Source: Bacteroidales bacterium
Lineage (GTDB): Bacteria; Bacteroidota; Bacteroidia; Bacteroidales; UBA1556
Reading direction: 5' to 3'
Length of the DNA stretch: 50,480 nucleotides
NCBI GenBank assembly: GCA_023146135.1
Contig: JAGLCR010000055.1
Coordinates: 1-50,480 of the forward strand
This document shows, one piece after another, positions 1-8,593 of this stretch. The notes below the pieces were generated by a model. That model searched no databases, had not been told where the DNA came from, and was given only the letters and a program-made list of their open reading frames with translations. The position numbers were made by a program, and so were the translations under genes. The first letter of the stretch is position 1. The number at the start of each line of letters is the position of its first letter.

Positions 1-54
1 CTTGATCTAATCAATTATACACCCAATAATGAACCACCAGTTTAAGTTTAGATG

Positions 55-86
55 CGTTTGCCCTAATATTAATGCTAGGGCAAACG
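55..86 (-). terminator. Hairpin terminator downstream of polA
   Basis: A perfect 11-bp inverted repeat (left arm 55-65, right arm 76-86) encloses a 10-nt loop just beyond the polA stop codon. The minus-strand tail after the hairpin is A/T-rich but has no long U-run, so this is a likely rather than certain intrinsic terminator. It could also serve a plus-strand gene left of the window. Confidence 0.5.
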
Positions 87-138
87 AATCTTATTTTTAG
101 TTGTTGAATATATTTTATTCTATTATTTGTCCTAAAAA

Positions 139-2988
139 TTAATGCGCCTGCAACCAATTTTCTCCTGCATTGATATCTACTACTATGGGTACGTCTAATT
201 TCATGGCCGATTTCATGTGTTCTACCACAAGGATTCTAATCTCTTCTTCTTCCTCTTTGAGGCAATCAAAAATTAATTCATCATGTACCTGAAGAATCAT
301 TTTGGTTTTCAGTTTACGCTTTTCCAATTCATCTTGAATAGAAATCATGGCAATTTTAATCATATCAGCCGAAGAGCCTTGAATGGGTGCATTCACGGCA
401 TTGCGCTCAGCAAAACTGCGTACCATACCATTTGAGGAACGAATATCGCGTAAATAACGTCGACGTTTCATTATGGTTTCCACATAGGAATGCTCTTTGG
501 CAAACTCCACTTGAGCCTCCATATATTCTTTAATGGCAGGGTATTGCTTAAAATAATTGCTAATCATTTTTGCCGCTTCTTTACGTGGAATATTTAGGTT
601 CTCGGATAAACCAAAGGCGGAAATTCCGTAGATAATTCCAAAGTTGACACCCTTGGCATTACGTCGCATATCGGTGCTTACTTCCTCCTCAGAAACTCCA
701 TATACACGAGCTGCCGTTGCCGTATGCACATCTTTACCCGAATTAAAATCATCGAGCATTTGTCTATCCTGACTCAAATGAGCTACTAGGCGTAACTCTA
801 TTTGAGAGTAATCTGCTGCCAAGAAGGTATAATCGTTGTTTCGAGGGATAAAAGCCTTACGAATTTCTCGGCCTCTACTACTACGAATGGGAATATTCTG
901 CAAATTAGGGTTATTGGAGCTCAGCCTCCCTGTTGAAGCCACCGCTTGATTGTAAGTAGTGTGAATTCGTTGAGTACGAGGGTTTACCAATTTAGGTAAT
1001 GCGTCCACATAGGTGGATTTTAGCTTGGTTAATGAGCGGTATTCCAAAATAAGCTCTACTATGGGATGTTTTTTCTTGAGTTTGGTTAAAATATCTTCGC
1101 CTGTTTTATACTGCCCTGTTTTTGTTTTTTTTGCTTTATCGCTAATCTGCATCTCGTCAAATAATACTATACCCAACTGCTTAGGCGAGGCAATATTAAA
1201 CTCATGGCCAGCCAATTCGTAAATTTGTTTTTCAGTAGTATCTACTTCTTTGCCCAATTTTATGGAATAATCTTCAAGGGACTTTACATCCAAGTTCACT
1301 CCCTCCGTTTCCATTGCAGCAAGTACTTTTACCAATGGAATTTCCATTTCATCAAATAATCCTAAGGTTTCGGTTTCTACTAGTTTAGGGGTAAAGTAAT
1401 TTTTTAATTGTAGAATATTATCAGCTCGCTCACAGGCGTAGTTTTTTAATAATTCGACCTCGACATCACGGAAGTTTGGTTTTGCTTTTCCTACTTTTAT
1501 TGCAGCATCCGACTTACGTCCCAATAGGTTTTCTGTTGGAATAATCTTATAATCAACATAGGTTTCTGTTAAGAAATCTATGCTGTGTTTCATGTCGGGC
1601 TCTAATAGGTAATGTGCCAACATGGTGTCAAACATTTTGCCTTTGAGTATAATTTGATACCAGCGTAAAACGGCCAATGAGTACTTCAAATCATGACCCA
1701 CTTTTTCTATATTATCTTCCGAAAAGACGGTCTCAAACTCCTTTAAAATCTCAATTGCTTTTTCATATTCAGAAGGAAGTGTTAGATAGTACGACTGCTT
1801 GCCAGCGAAAGAGAAAGCAATGCCTGCAAGCTCGGCTTGATGTGCATCATTATTGGTAGTAATGATGTGCAAGCTAAAGGTGTGTTGCTTCATAAGCTCA
1901 GAAACTAATTTCTTACGCTCATGCTCATTTTTCACTAAAGTATATTGTGATTTGCTATCTGCTAATTCTTTGATGGTTTCACGACTTGCCAATCGCTCTT
2001 GCTCCATTTCAAACTGGGCAAACATATCCAATGTTTCTTCCTGGGGGGCAGCTTTTTTTGTTTTTACAGTTTTTTCAATAGCACCTAATTCTTCTTGGTC
2101 TTTTATGCCAAATTCAGCATAAATACGCTTGGCCAAAGTGCGAAATTCCAATTCGTCAAATAGCTCTTTTAATTTATCAAAATCAGGCTCTTGACGCTTT
2201 AATTCGTCAATCTTTATTTTTACGGGTACATCCAAAATTATTGTGGCCAATTGTTTTGACAAAACACCTTGCTCCGCAAAATTGATTACATTTTCTTTCA
2301 TCTTGCCTTTGAGCTGCTCCACATTTTCGATAATGCCTTCCACACTACCAAAACGACCTACCAACTCCTTGGCACGCTTTTCTCCTATACCAGGGATGCC
2401 AGGAATATTATCCGCAGCATCACCCCAAAGACCAAGTATATCGATTACTTGAATTGGATCTTCCACTTCAAATTTAGCTTTCACCTCGTTCACACCCCAA
2501 ACTTCGGCAGCATTGCCCATGCGGGCAGGTTTGTACATATATATGTTTTCGCTTACCAATTGGGCAAAATCCTTATCAGGAGTCATCATATAAGTAGTAA
2601 AGCCTTCTTTTTCAGCGGTCTTGGCCATGGTGCCAATAATGTCATCGGCTTCGTAGCCATCCATAGCGACAAGTGGAATACGAAAGGCTTCTAATATTCG
2701 ATAAATATAGGGTATGGACATGGCCAATTCGTCGGGCATGGCCTCACGATGTGCTTTATATGGCTCGTAGTCTTTATGCCTTTGCGTAGGGGCTTTTGTA
2801 TCGGTAGCTACTCCAATATATGTAGGGTTTTCTTTGCGCAGAAGCTCAAACAGAGTGTTTGTAAAACCTAGCATAGCAGAGGTATTCAATCCTTTGGAAT
2901 TAATTCTTGGGTTTTTGCTAAATGCAAAATAGGAACGATATATCAATGCCATAGCATCGAGTAAAAAAAGTTTTTTGTCTTGGGTCAT
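139..2988 (-). CDS. polA: DNA polymerase I, with a degenerate 3'-5' exonuclease domain
   Basis: This 949-residue protein fills RNA-primer and repair gaps in DNA. An N-terminal 5'-nuclease domain (about 1-300) keeps its acidic residues: D11, D115/D116, D138/D140 and the GDAADNIPG segment near 189-197. The C-terminal polymerase domain (about 600-949) is intact: motif A DYSQIELRL with D726, motif B RRNAKGVNFGIIYG with K779, and motif C VHDE with D903. The middle domain aligns with the DEDD proofreading exonuclease but lacks its catalytic acids. The Exo I Asp and Glu are H374 and I376. The Exo II Asp is S437 in GHDLKYS. The Exo III Asp is R521 in YACERAD. The enzyme is therefore predicted to polymerise without proofreading. 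The ATG at 2988 gives the expected N-terminus. It appears to be a single-gene unit. Confidence 0.97.
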   Translation of the reverse strand: MTQDKKLFLLDAMALIYRSYFAFSKNPRINSKGLNTSAMLGFTNTLFELLRKENPTYIGVATDTKAPTQRHKDYEPYKAHREAMPDELAMSIPYIYRILEAFRIPLVAMDGYEADDIIGTMAKTAEKEGFTTYMMTPDKDFAQLVSENIYMYKPARMGNAAEVWGVNEVKAKFEVEDPIQVIDILGLWGDAADNIPGIPGIGEKRAKELVGRFGSVEGIIENVEQLKGKMKENVINFAEQGVLSKQLATIILDVPVKIKIDELKRQEPDFDKLKELFDELEFRTLAKRIYAEFGIKDQEELGAIEKTVKTKKAAPQEETLDMFAQFEMEQERLASRETIKELADSKSQYTLVKNEHERKKLVSELMKQHTFSLHIITTNNDAHQAELAGIAFSFAGKQSYYLTLPSEYEKAIEILKEFETVFSEDNIEKVGHDLKYSLAVLRWYQIILKGKMFDTMLAHYLLEPDMKHSIDFLTETYVDYKIIPTENLLGRKSDAAIKVGKAKPNFRDVEVELLKNYACERADNILQLKNYFTPKLVETETLGLFDEMEIPLVKVLAAMETEGVNLDVKSLEDYSIKLGKEVDTTEKQIYELAGHEFNIASPKQLGIVLFDEMQISDKAKKTKTGQYKTGEDILTKLKKKHPIVELILEYRSLTKLKSTYVDALPKLVNPRTQRIHTTYNQAVASTGRLSSNNPNLQNIPIRSSRGREIRKAFIPRNNDYTFLAADYSQIELRLVAHLSQDRQMLDDFNSGKDVHTATAARVYGVSEEEVSTDMRRNAKGVNFGIIYGISAFGLSENLNIPRKEAAKMISNYFKQYPAIKEYMEAQVEFAKEHSYVETIMKRRRYLRDIRSSNGMVRSFAERNAVNAPIQGSSADMIKIAMISIQDELEKRKLKTKMILQVHDELIFDCLKEEEEEIRILVVEHMKSAMKLDVPIVVDINAGENWLQAH

Positions 2989-3323
2989 GGTGAATCTTTT
3001 GATATTCAGAGAGATTTATTTTGGCCTTATTGGGGGTAAAAATACATAAAAGCATCGGATGTTTGAAGCCTTGATAATTTTGGTTTGCTAATATTTATTC
3101 TTTGTTTTTTACTATTCAAATAGTGAGCATTTTTTATAGGTTACGACCAATTACTTTTAAAATAGTAATGATATAATTTCTATCTTTACAGTCAGCAACT
3201 TAATGTTAATTAAGAGGCAAATATATAATTGCCTTAACTAGAGGTTGTTATGAATATAAGTAATGGTGGGTATAGTGGAAATAACATGAAAGGTCATTAT
3301 ATTCACTCGTTAGCGGTAACCAA
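2989..3323. other. Intergenic region between polA and the accessory block
   Basis: This stretch of about 335 bases has no convincing gene. The first part should hold the polA promoter, but I found no clear TAnnTTTG box on the minus strand. On the plus strand, TATCTTTA at 3181-3188 resembles a -7 element. The last 90 bases hold the first attC-like repeat, listed separately. Confidence 0.5.
3231..3321 (+). repeat. attC-like imperfect hairpin, site 1
   Basis: The segment starts with CCTTAAC and ends with CGTTAGCGG, so the outer ends are near-complementary (xxTAAC/GTTAxx). Inside, GAATATA at 3252-3258 faces TATATTC at 3298-3304. A short inverse pair, GTTAGCGGTAACC at 3309-3321 and GGTATACCGCTAAC at 4194-4207, brackets the following reading frame. 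The layout (simple outer sites, imperfect inner stem, end next to the next start codon) is that of an integron attC site. No integrase lies in the window, and the core heptamers do not match the class consensus exactly. Confidence 0.4.
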
Positions 3324-4191
3324 ATGAAAAAGACATTACACATATTGATATTAGTAATTTTCACGATACAAATTTCTTGTAGACAGACAAGCAACAAAAA
3401 GGATATTTCTGTGGTTTCGGCTGACACTTTACTGACAAGCATTGACAAAAAAGAGCAAGAGCGTTTGGAGAAAAGAAGAAAAATTGAAGAACAAGACTAT
3501 GCAGACAGTTTAAGGCTTGATAAAGTCTTACAAGATGCATTGAAAATTGCTTATCAAAATATCAATAAAGATAAATTTGTTGAGAAATATGAAATTTCTC
3601 CTAACAGTATTCCTGTGAGTGTGAAAATTAATTTAAACTATCACTTTACCAAAACAAACCCTCACCTCATAATAAGGAGAAACGAATCAAATGCTATTTA
3701 CATTGATATCTATTCAAAAAGTGACAACAAATATGAAAAAGTAATTTCTCACGAACAATGGGCTTTGACCTATGTAAACGACACAATCAGAGACATTAAT
3801 GGTGACGGACTAAATGACTTTGTGGTTAATTGGTATGGTTCTTCAGGTTGTTGCCTAAAAGCATTCAGTAATGTTTATCTAATTCGACAAGACAAAAAAG
3901 CATTTTCAGAGAACTTTGAATTTATTAATCCAACATTTTCGCCTAAAGAAAAAGTAATTAGAGGAGTATGCTATGGTCATCCTGGAGAGACTGAGTTGTA
4001 TAAGTATAAATGGAATAGACACTTTGGAATATGTTTCTTATGAGAAAAACAACAAGGGGATAAAGACTGGAAAGGTTTTAATATCAACGAACAAACTGTA
4101 TGACGACAATTACAAAATTTTAAATTCTGTTCCGACAGAATACAGAAAAATTGAAGGGTATGACTGGTTCACTGGAATGGGATATAAATAA
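3324..4191 (+). pseudogene. Frame-disrupted lipoprotein gene of unknown function
   Basis: The first open segment (3324-4043, 239 residues) begins with a lipoprotein signal peptide whose lipobox cysteine is residue 19 (IQISC). A charged Lys/Glu-rich linker follows, then a domain containing DINGDGLNDFVVNWYGSSGCC, which resembles the calcium-loop style of VCBS/FG-GAP proteins. It stops in an alien tail (RHFGICFL). The +1 frame from about 4012 continues smoothly (GIDTLEYVSYEKNNKG) and ends at 4191 in EGYDWFTGMGYK. Removing one A from the AAA at 4008-4010 would join the two as YKYNGIDTLEYV. I therefore read one gene of about 288 residues broken by a frameshift, or a sequencing error. It sits between attC-like sites 1 and 2. 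I do not recognise the family. Confidence 0.6.
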
Positions 4192-4193
4192 AA

Positions 4194-4335
4194 GGTATAC
4201 CGCTAACAAAGGCTCATATGTAATTGCTATTCCGCGGAATAGATGAAAAATTATTTATATCTTTAAAGTGTATAAACAAAACAGAAAAGATTGTTCGTAA
4301 GCAGCCCGCAACTACACATAGCCGGAACGTTATGC
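4194..4335 (+). repeat. attC-like imperfect hairpin, site 2
   Basis: The 5' end reads CGCTAACAAAGGCTCAT (4201-4217) and the 3' end reads ATAGCCGGAACGTTATGC (4318-4335). These pair imperfectly as TAAC..GGCT-AT against AT-AGCC..GTTA, with unpaired bases, as in attC sites. The inside holds a perfect 16-bp palindrome at 4227-4242 and a TATCTTTA box at 4258-4265. The 17-nt stretch at 4208-4224 recurs at 6233-6249 with one mismatch, linking this site to site 3. Confidence 0.45.
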
Positions 4336-4384
4336 TTTATGCAAGAGGAGCTAATAACTTTGAATATAACTAAATATTAAGTAA

Positions 4385-5353
4385 ATGGATTATCGACCCG
4401 AAATTTTAGAATATCTTTCTACACCTGGCAGTTGGGCAATTGCAGAAATACTTGCATTTATACTATTCTTCTATTGTGTTGCAGATGCTATGAGACAAAA
4501 TGATAATAATACGAGAATTTATAGAGTTCTTGAATTATTTGGTTTTATTGTATATGCAGGGCTTTTTGAGAATTTAGGTGTCTTATCAAATACTTATAAT
4601 TATTCGTTGGATAGATTAGTAATGGTAGGCGTTGTTCCACTTTCTCTTCTTATGTTCGAAGCCGTAATTTTTTATTCTGCTTTACGGTTTGCCGAGATAA
4701 TGAAATTCCCCAAATGGGTTATTCCTTTTGTTGTTGGAGTTTTAGCCGTTTTACAAGATATGACAATTGACCCTGTCGCCGTTTTTGACTTACATAATAT
4801 TAACGGAGTAATGGAAGGGCGCTGGAATTGGACTTCTCACTATGATAAAATGTTTTTTGGTATTCCATTTTTCAATTATATTGGTTGGTTTTTATTAATG
4901 TTTTACTACACATTTTTAATTCAGATAGGACGAAATCTATATGATAAAGCAAAACGTAAAAAAATGGTTGGGATATCATATATTATTGCTGCCCCACTTT
5001 TAGGCGTTGCTCTGATACTTTCACCATTAACAAGGTTTTTACTCTTCTTAGATCCTATTTACCCTATTCATACCAGCCGAATTGCAGAAATAGGTATGCT
5101 TTCGCTTATTGGAATTATTAGCATTGCAATACTGTTTAAGTATAGAAAAAGAGATGCCATAGTTGATATAAAGGATTATCCAATAATATGGTTGATACCA
5201 TTGATTCTACATGTTTTTGATATAATATTGGCTTTTTCGTTAAAAATTACAATTGCATATATTCCTGTATTTCTTTTTGCAGGTATTCATATAGGATATT
5301 TGTTATATTATTTTATTAGGACACGATTATCATTAAAACAAATAGAATTATGA
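4385..5353 (+). CDS. Multi-pass membrane protein, CruF/DUF422 carotenoid biosynthesis-like
   Basis: This 322-residue protein is strongly hydrophobic, with about seven or eight predicted membrane spans. Between residues 130 and 180 it has DPVA, then WNW, then GIPFFNYIGW. I associate this pattern with the DUF422 family, which includes the carotenoid 1',2'-hydratase CruF. An earlier segment (ENLG..SNTYNY) also fits that family. The likely role is modification of an acyclic or monocyclic carotenoid end in the inner membrane, but no other carotenoid gene is visible, so the substrate is unknown. The stop overlaps the start of the next gene by four bases (ATGA), so the two are translationally coupled. 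It lies just after attC-like site 2. Confidence 0.55.
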   Translation: MDYRPEILEYLSTPGSWAIAEILAFILFFYCVADAMRQNDNNTRIYRVLELFGFIVYAGLFENLGVLSNTYNYSLDRLVMVGVVPLSLLMFEAVIFYSALRFAEIMKFPKWVIPFVVGVLAVLQDMTIDPVAVFDLHNINGVMEGRWNWTSHYDKMFFGIPFFNYIGWFLLMFYYTFLIQIGRNLYDKAKRKKMVGISYIIAAPLLGVALILSPLTRFLLFLDPIYPIHTSRIAEIGMLSLIGIISIAILFKYRKRDAIVDIKDYPIIWLIPLILHVFDIILAFSLKITIAYIPVFLFAGIHIGYLLYYFIRTRLSLKQIEL

Positions 5354-5769
5354 AATATTTACTTATTATTTGTTTTTTAATTTTTAGTCAAACTAAATAT
5401 TCGCAAACATATAACCTGACAGTTACGGTAACAAATTTCAAACAATTAGAAGGAAATATTATTGTTTCAATTTATAACAAATCAGATGATTTCCCCAAAG
5501 AAGGGAAACAATACCAGGACAACATATCGAAGGTAAATAACTATTCAGAAGCTATAACTTTCAATAACTTGCCTGCTGGAGACTATGCTGTTGCAATTTT
5601 TCATGATAAAAATTCTGACGGGGAATGTAATATGAATATATTTGGTATTCCAAAAGAAGGCTATGGTTTTTCAAATAATTGTAGACCTATTTTGTCAGCT
5701 CCTTCATTTAAGTGTACCAAAATTAATTTAAGTAGTAATAAATCAATTACGATAGAGTTAATTTATTAA
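5350..5769 (+). CDS. DUF2141 family secreted protein
   Basis: This 139-residue protein has an N-terminal signal peptide (residues 1-18, ending near KYSQT). A single small beta-sandwich follows with DUF2141 features: GNIIVSIYN near the start, LPAGDYAVAIFHDKNSDGECN in the middle, and FGIPKEGYGFSNN after it. The family's biochemical function is not established. It is exported, probably to the periplasm. The four-base overlap with the upstream CruF-like gene and the close thioesterase gene suggest one transcript. The 139-residue length is typical of the family. Confidence 0.8.
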   Translation: MKYLLIICFLIFSQTKYSQTYNLTVTVTNFKQLEGNIIVSIYNKSDDFPKEGKQYQDNISKVNNYSEAITFNNLPAGDYAVAIFHDKNSDGECNMNIFGIPKEGYGFSNNCRPILSAPSFKCTKINLSSNKSITIELIY

Positions 5770-5794
5770 GTGAATTTAATTAGAAGAATATAAT

Positions 5795-6217
5795 ATGGCA
5801 CGTATAAAATTAATACTTCCCGAGAAATTTAATTTCTCAACACAGCTTGATGTTCGTATAACAGACATAAATTATGGTGGACATCTTGGTAATGATTCGG
5901 TTTTAGGGATGATTCATGAGGCAAGGATGAGACTATTGGCTGATAAGGGTTTTTCAGAAAATGATATTGATGGAGTTGGCATAATAATGATTGATTCAGT
6001 AATTAATTATTCTTCTGAAGGCTTTTACGGTGATAAACTTAGGGTTGATGTTACTGTAAATGAAATTTCAAATTCAGGCTGTAATATTTACTATCGTTTT
6101 GTTAATATAGCAAATAAGAAAGTAATTGTAAAAGCAAGTACCAATATAGCATTCTATAATTATAGAAGTAAAAAAGTAAGCAGAACTCCTGAAATATTTT
6201 TAGATGCTTTTAAGTAA
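5795..6217 (+). CDS. Acyl-CoA thioesterase, 4HBT hotdog family
   Basis: This 140-residue cytoplasmic protein has the single hotdog fold of YbgC/FadM-type thioesterases. The signature region is DVRITDINYGGHLGN (residues 19-33), with D24, H30 and N33 in the places expected for the active-site loop, followed by HEARMRLL at 41-48. It probably hydrolyses acyl-CoA or a similar thioester. The chain length cannot be read from sequence. It starts 25 bases after the DUF2141 gene on the same strand, and the group ends at attC-like site 3. Why a thioesterase travels with a carotenoid-type gene is unclear; acylation or turnover of a modified lipid is one possibility. Confidence 0.8.
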   Translation: MARIKLILPEKFNFSTQLDVRITDINYGGHLGNDSVLGMIHEARMRLLADKGFSENDIDGVGIIMIDSVINYSSEGFYGDKLRVDVTVNEISNSGCNIYYRFVNIANKKVIVKASTNIAFYNYRSKKVSRTPEIFLDAFK

Positions 6218-6227
6218 CCTTTAATCA

Positions 6228-6354
6228 TTACCAAAGGCTCATACGTAATGCGGGGTTTGTAGTAAATTGGAAGAATATGCAAGTAATGAAATTTAGTTGT
6301 AAAGTGAAAGTTAAAATTTTCGGAAACTCCTACTACGCGGAGCCAATTCGTTAC
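6228..6354 (+). repeat. attC-like / dispersed hairpin repeat, site 3
   Basis: The 5' end, ATTACCAAAGGCTC (6227-6240), pairs imperfectly with GAGCCAATTCGTTAC (6340-6354). An inner pair is GTTTGTAGTA (6256-6265) against CTACTACG. The 5' arm shares 16 of 17 bases with site 2. Repeats with this GTAGTAAATTGG / CTCCTACTACGCGG pattern are, from memory, common around accessory genes in Bacteroidota; a genome search would confirm this. Confidence 0.45.
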
Positions 6355-6384
6355 TATTGTAAAGACAAGAAATAAAATCAAGAA

Positions 6385-6428
6385 AAAGCCGCTAAATGCA
6401 AATTATTAATTCGCAAATTAGCGGCTTT
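6385..6428. terminator. Bidirectional terminator between convergent genes
   Basis: A perfect 11-bp outer stem (AAAGCCGCTAA at 6385-6395 and TTAGCGGCTTT at 6418-6428) continues inward as a near-perfect stem through GCAAATT/AATTCGC. It is flanked by A-runs on the left and ACTATTTTT on the right, so it can end transcription both from the accessory block (plus) and from mutB (minus). Confidence 0.75.
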
Positions 6429-6448
6429 ACTATTTTTAAAATAGGATG

Positions 6449-8584
6449 TTATTTTCCTTCTTCAATCATAATATTAAGCAGCTCAATGGCCGCTTCTGCG
6501 ATTTTGGTTCCAGGTCCAAAAATAGCCATGGCTCCCGCTTTGTAAAGAAATTCATAATCTTGATGAGGAATTACGCCGCCAACGATTACCATAATATCTT
6601 CACGACCTTGCTTCTTAAGCTCTTCAATTACCTGAGGTACTAGGGTTTTATGTCCAGCAGCCAAACTGCTCACCCCCAAGATATGCACATCATTCTCGAT
6701 GGCTTGACGCGCCGATTCTTCTGGTGTTTGAAACAGTGGTCCAATATCCACATCGAAGCCAATATCGGCATAACCTGTGGAAACTACTTTGGCACCACGA
6801 TCGTGACCATCTTGTCCCATTTTTGCAACCATAATTCGTGGACGACGGCCTTCCAATTCTGCAAATTGATTACAAAGCTTGGTGGCTTTCTTAAATTGCT
6901 CATCATCCTGTGATTCGGATGAGAAAACTCCTGATATTGATTTAATCACCGCTTTATACCTCCCCATTATTTTTTCAAGTGCATCGGATATTTCTCCCAA
7001 GCTAGCACGTTTGCGTGTAGCATCCACTGCCAAGGCTAAAAGATTTCCTTCGCCTGTATCGGCAGAGTTAGTGATAGCCTCCAATGCTGCTTGCACTTCA
7101 TCATTATTACGTTCGGCACGTAGCTTATTCAATCGCTCAATTTGCGATACGCGTACTACCGTATTATCTACTTCTAAAATCTCCAATGGATCTTCCTTAT
7201 CCAAACGATACTTATTTACTCCCACAATGGTTTCCTTAGCCGAGTCGATATGCGCTTGCTTGCGTGCTGCAGCTTCTTCAATTCGCATTTTAGGAATCCC
7301 TGTTTCAATTGCTTTGGCCATTCCGCCCAAAGCTTCCACTTCCTCGATATGTTTCCAGGCCTTATCGGCAATTTCCTTGGTAAGGCTTTCCACATAGTAA
7401 GAACCTGCCCATGGATCAACTGCATGGGTAATATCTGTTTCTTCTTGCAAATAAATCTGGGTATTTCGAGCTATTCGTGCCGAAAAATCAGTGGGTAAAG
7501 CAATGGCCTCATCCAAAGCGTTGGTGTGCAACGACTGTGTATGACCAAGGGTTGCACCCAAAGCCTCCACACAAGTACGTGCCACATTATTAAATGGATC
7601 TTGCTCGGTCAAACTCCAACCAGATGTTTGAGTATGCGTACGCAATGCCATTGATTTTGGATTCTTAGGATTGAACTGTTTTACAATTTTGGCCCAAAGC
7701 ATACGTGCAGCTCGCATTTTGGCAATCTCCATAAAATGGTTCATTCCCGAACCCCAGAAGAAAGATAAACGCGGTGCAAAGCTGTCTATATCCATACCTG
7801 CATTGATTCCTGCTCGAAGGTATTCCAAGCCATCGGCCAAGGTGTAAGCCAATTCGATATCGGCTGTGGCACCCGCTTCCTGCATATGATAGCCACTGAT
7901 ACTTATGGAATTAAACTTTGGCATTTTCTGCGAAGTAAACTCAAAAATATCGGCAATAATACGCATGGATGGCAAAGGTGGGTAGATATAGGTATTACGC
8001 ACCATAAATTCTTTCAAGATATCATTCTGAATGGTTCCACTCAACTTCTCCATGGGAACACCTTGCTCCTCAGCGGCCACAATATAGAATGCCAAGATAG
8101 GAAGCACTGCTCCATTCATGGTCATGGAAACGGACATTTTATCCAAAGGAATTTGATCGAAAAGGATCTTCATATCCAAAATGGAATCAATAGCTACACC
8201 CGCTTTTCCCACATCGCCCACTACACGCTCATGATCTGAGTCGTAGCCACGGTGAGTCGCTAGGTCGAAAGCAACGGATAAACCTTTTTGCCCTGCGGCT
8301 AGATTGCGGCGGTAGAAAGCATTGGATTCCTCCGCAGTGGAAAATCCTGCATACTGACGAATGGTCCACGGACGCATGGCATACATTGCTGAATAGGGTC
8401 CTTGTAAAAAAGGTGCCAAGCCAGCAGCATAATGCAAATGCTCCACCTGCTCCAAATCCTTAGCATTGTATTGATTTTTTACTGGAATTTGCTCGGCAGA
8501 CATCCAATCTTCTACAGGCATAGCCGTATTGGGCTTGGCTGCAGACTTGGATTTGATATTTATATTTTTAAAATTCGGTTTCAT
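6449..8584 (-). CDS. mutB: Methylmalonyl-CoA mutase large (alpha) subunit
   Basis: This 711-residue protein is the catalytic, adenosylcobalamin-binding subunit that interconverts succinyl-CoA and (R)-methylmalonyl-CoA. The N-terminal CoA-binding TIM barrel includes [19 protein letters not shown] and the [14 protein letters not shown] active-site segment. The C-terminal B12 domain carries the DxHxxG cobalt-ligand motif as D592-G-H594-D-R-G597, followed by the usual [15 protein letters not shown] loop. The ATG at 8584 lies nine bases after the mutA stop, so the two form an operon. The pathway serves propionate formation or use and odd-chain or branched amino-acid metabolism. The usual partners, methylmalonyl-CoA epimerase and the MeaB GTPase, are not in the window. 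Confidence 0.97.
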   Translation of the reverse strand: MKPNFKNINIKSKSAAKPNTAMPVEDWMSAEQIPVKNQYNAKDLEQVEHLHYAAGLAPFLQGPYSAMYAMRPWTIRQYAGFSTAEESNAFYRRNLAAGQKGLSVAFDLATHRGYDSDHERVVGDVGKAGVAIDSILDMKILFDQIPLDKMSVSMTMNGAVLPILAFYIVAAEEQGVPMEKLSGTIQNDILKEFMVRNTYIYPPLPSMRIIADIFEFTSQKMPKFNSISISGYHMQEAGATADIELAYTLADGLEYLRAGINAGMDIDSFAPRLSFFWGSGMNHFMEIAKMRAARMLWAKIVKQFNPKNPKSMALRTHTQTSGWSLTEQDPFNNVARTCVEALGATLGHTQSLHTNALDEAIALPTDFSARIARNTQIYLQEETDITHAVDPWAGSYYVESLTKEIADKAWKHIEEVEALGGMAKAIETGIPKMRIEEAAARKQAHIDSAKETIVGVNKYRLDKEDPLEILEVDNTVVRVSQIERLNKLRAERNNDEVQAALEAITNSADTGEGNLLALAVDATRKRASLGEISDALEKIMGRYKAVIKSISGVFSSESQDDEQFKKATKLCNQFAELEGRRPRIMVAKMGQDGHDRGAKVVSTGYADIGFDVDIGPLFQTPEESARQAIENDVHILGVSSLAAGHKTLVPQVIEELKKQGREDIMVIVGGVIPHQDYEFLYKAGAMAIFGPGTKIAEAAIELLNIMIEEGK

Positions 8585-8593
8585 AATACTCTT

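Noticed and set aside
2269-2694. A 141-residue plus-strand frame inside polA
   Set aside because: It is a shadow of the polA reading frame; the polA protein is clearly real and the alternative has no recognisable features.
6879-7397. A 172-residue plus-strand frame opposite mutB
   Set aside because: It is antisense to the conserved mutase domain and low in recognisable structure, so a shadow.
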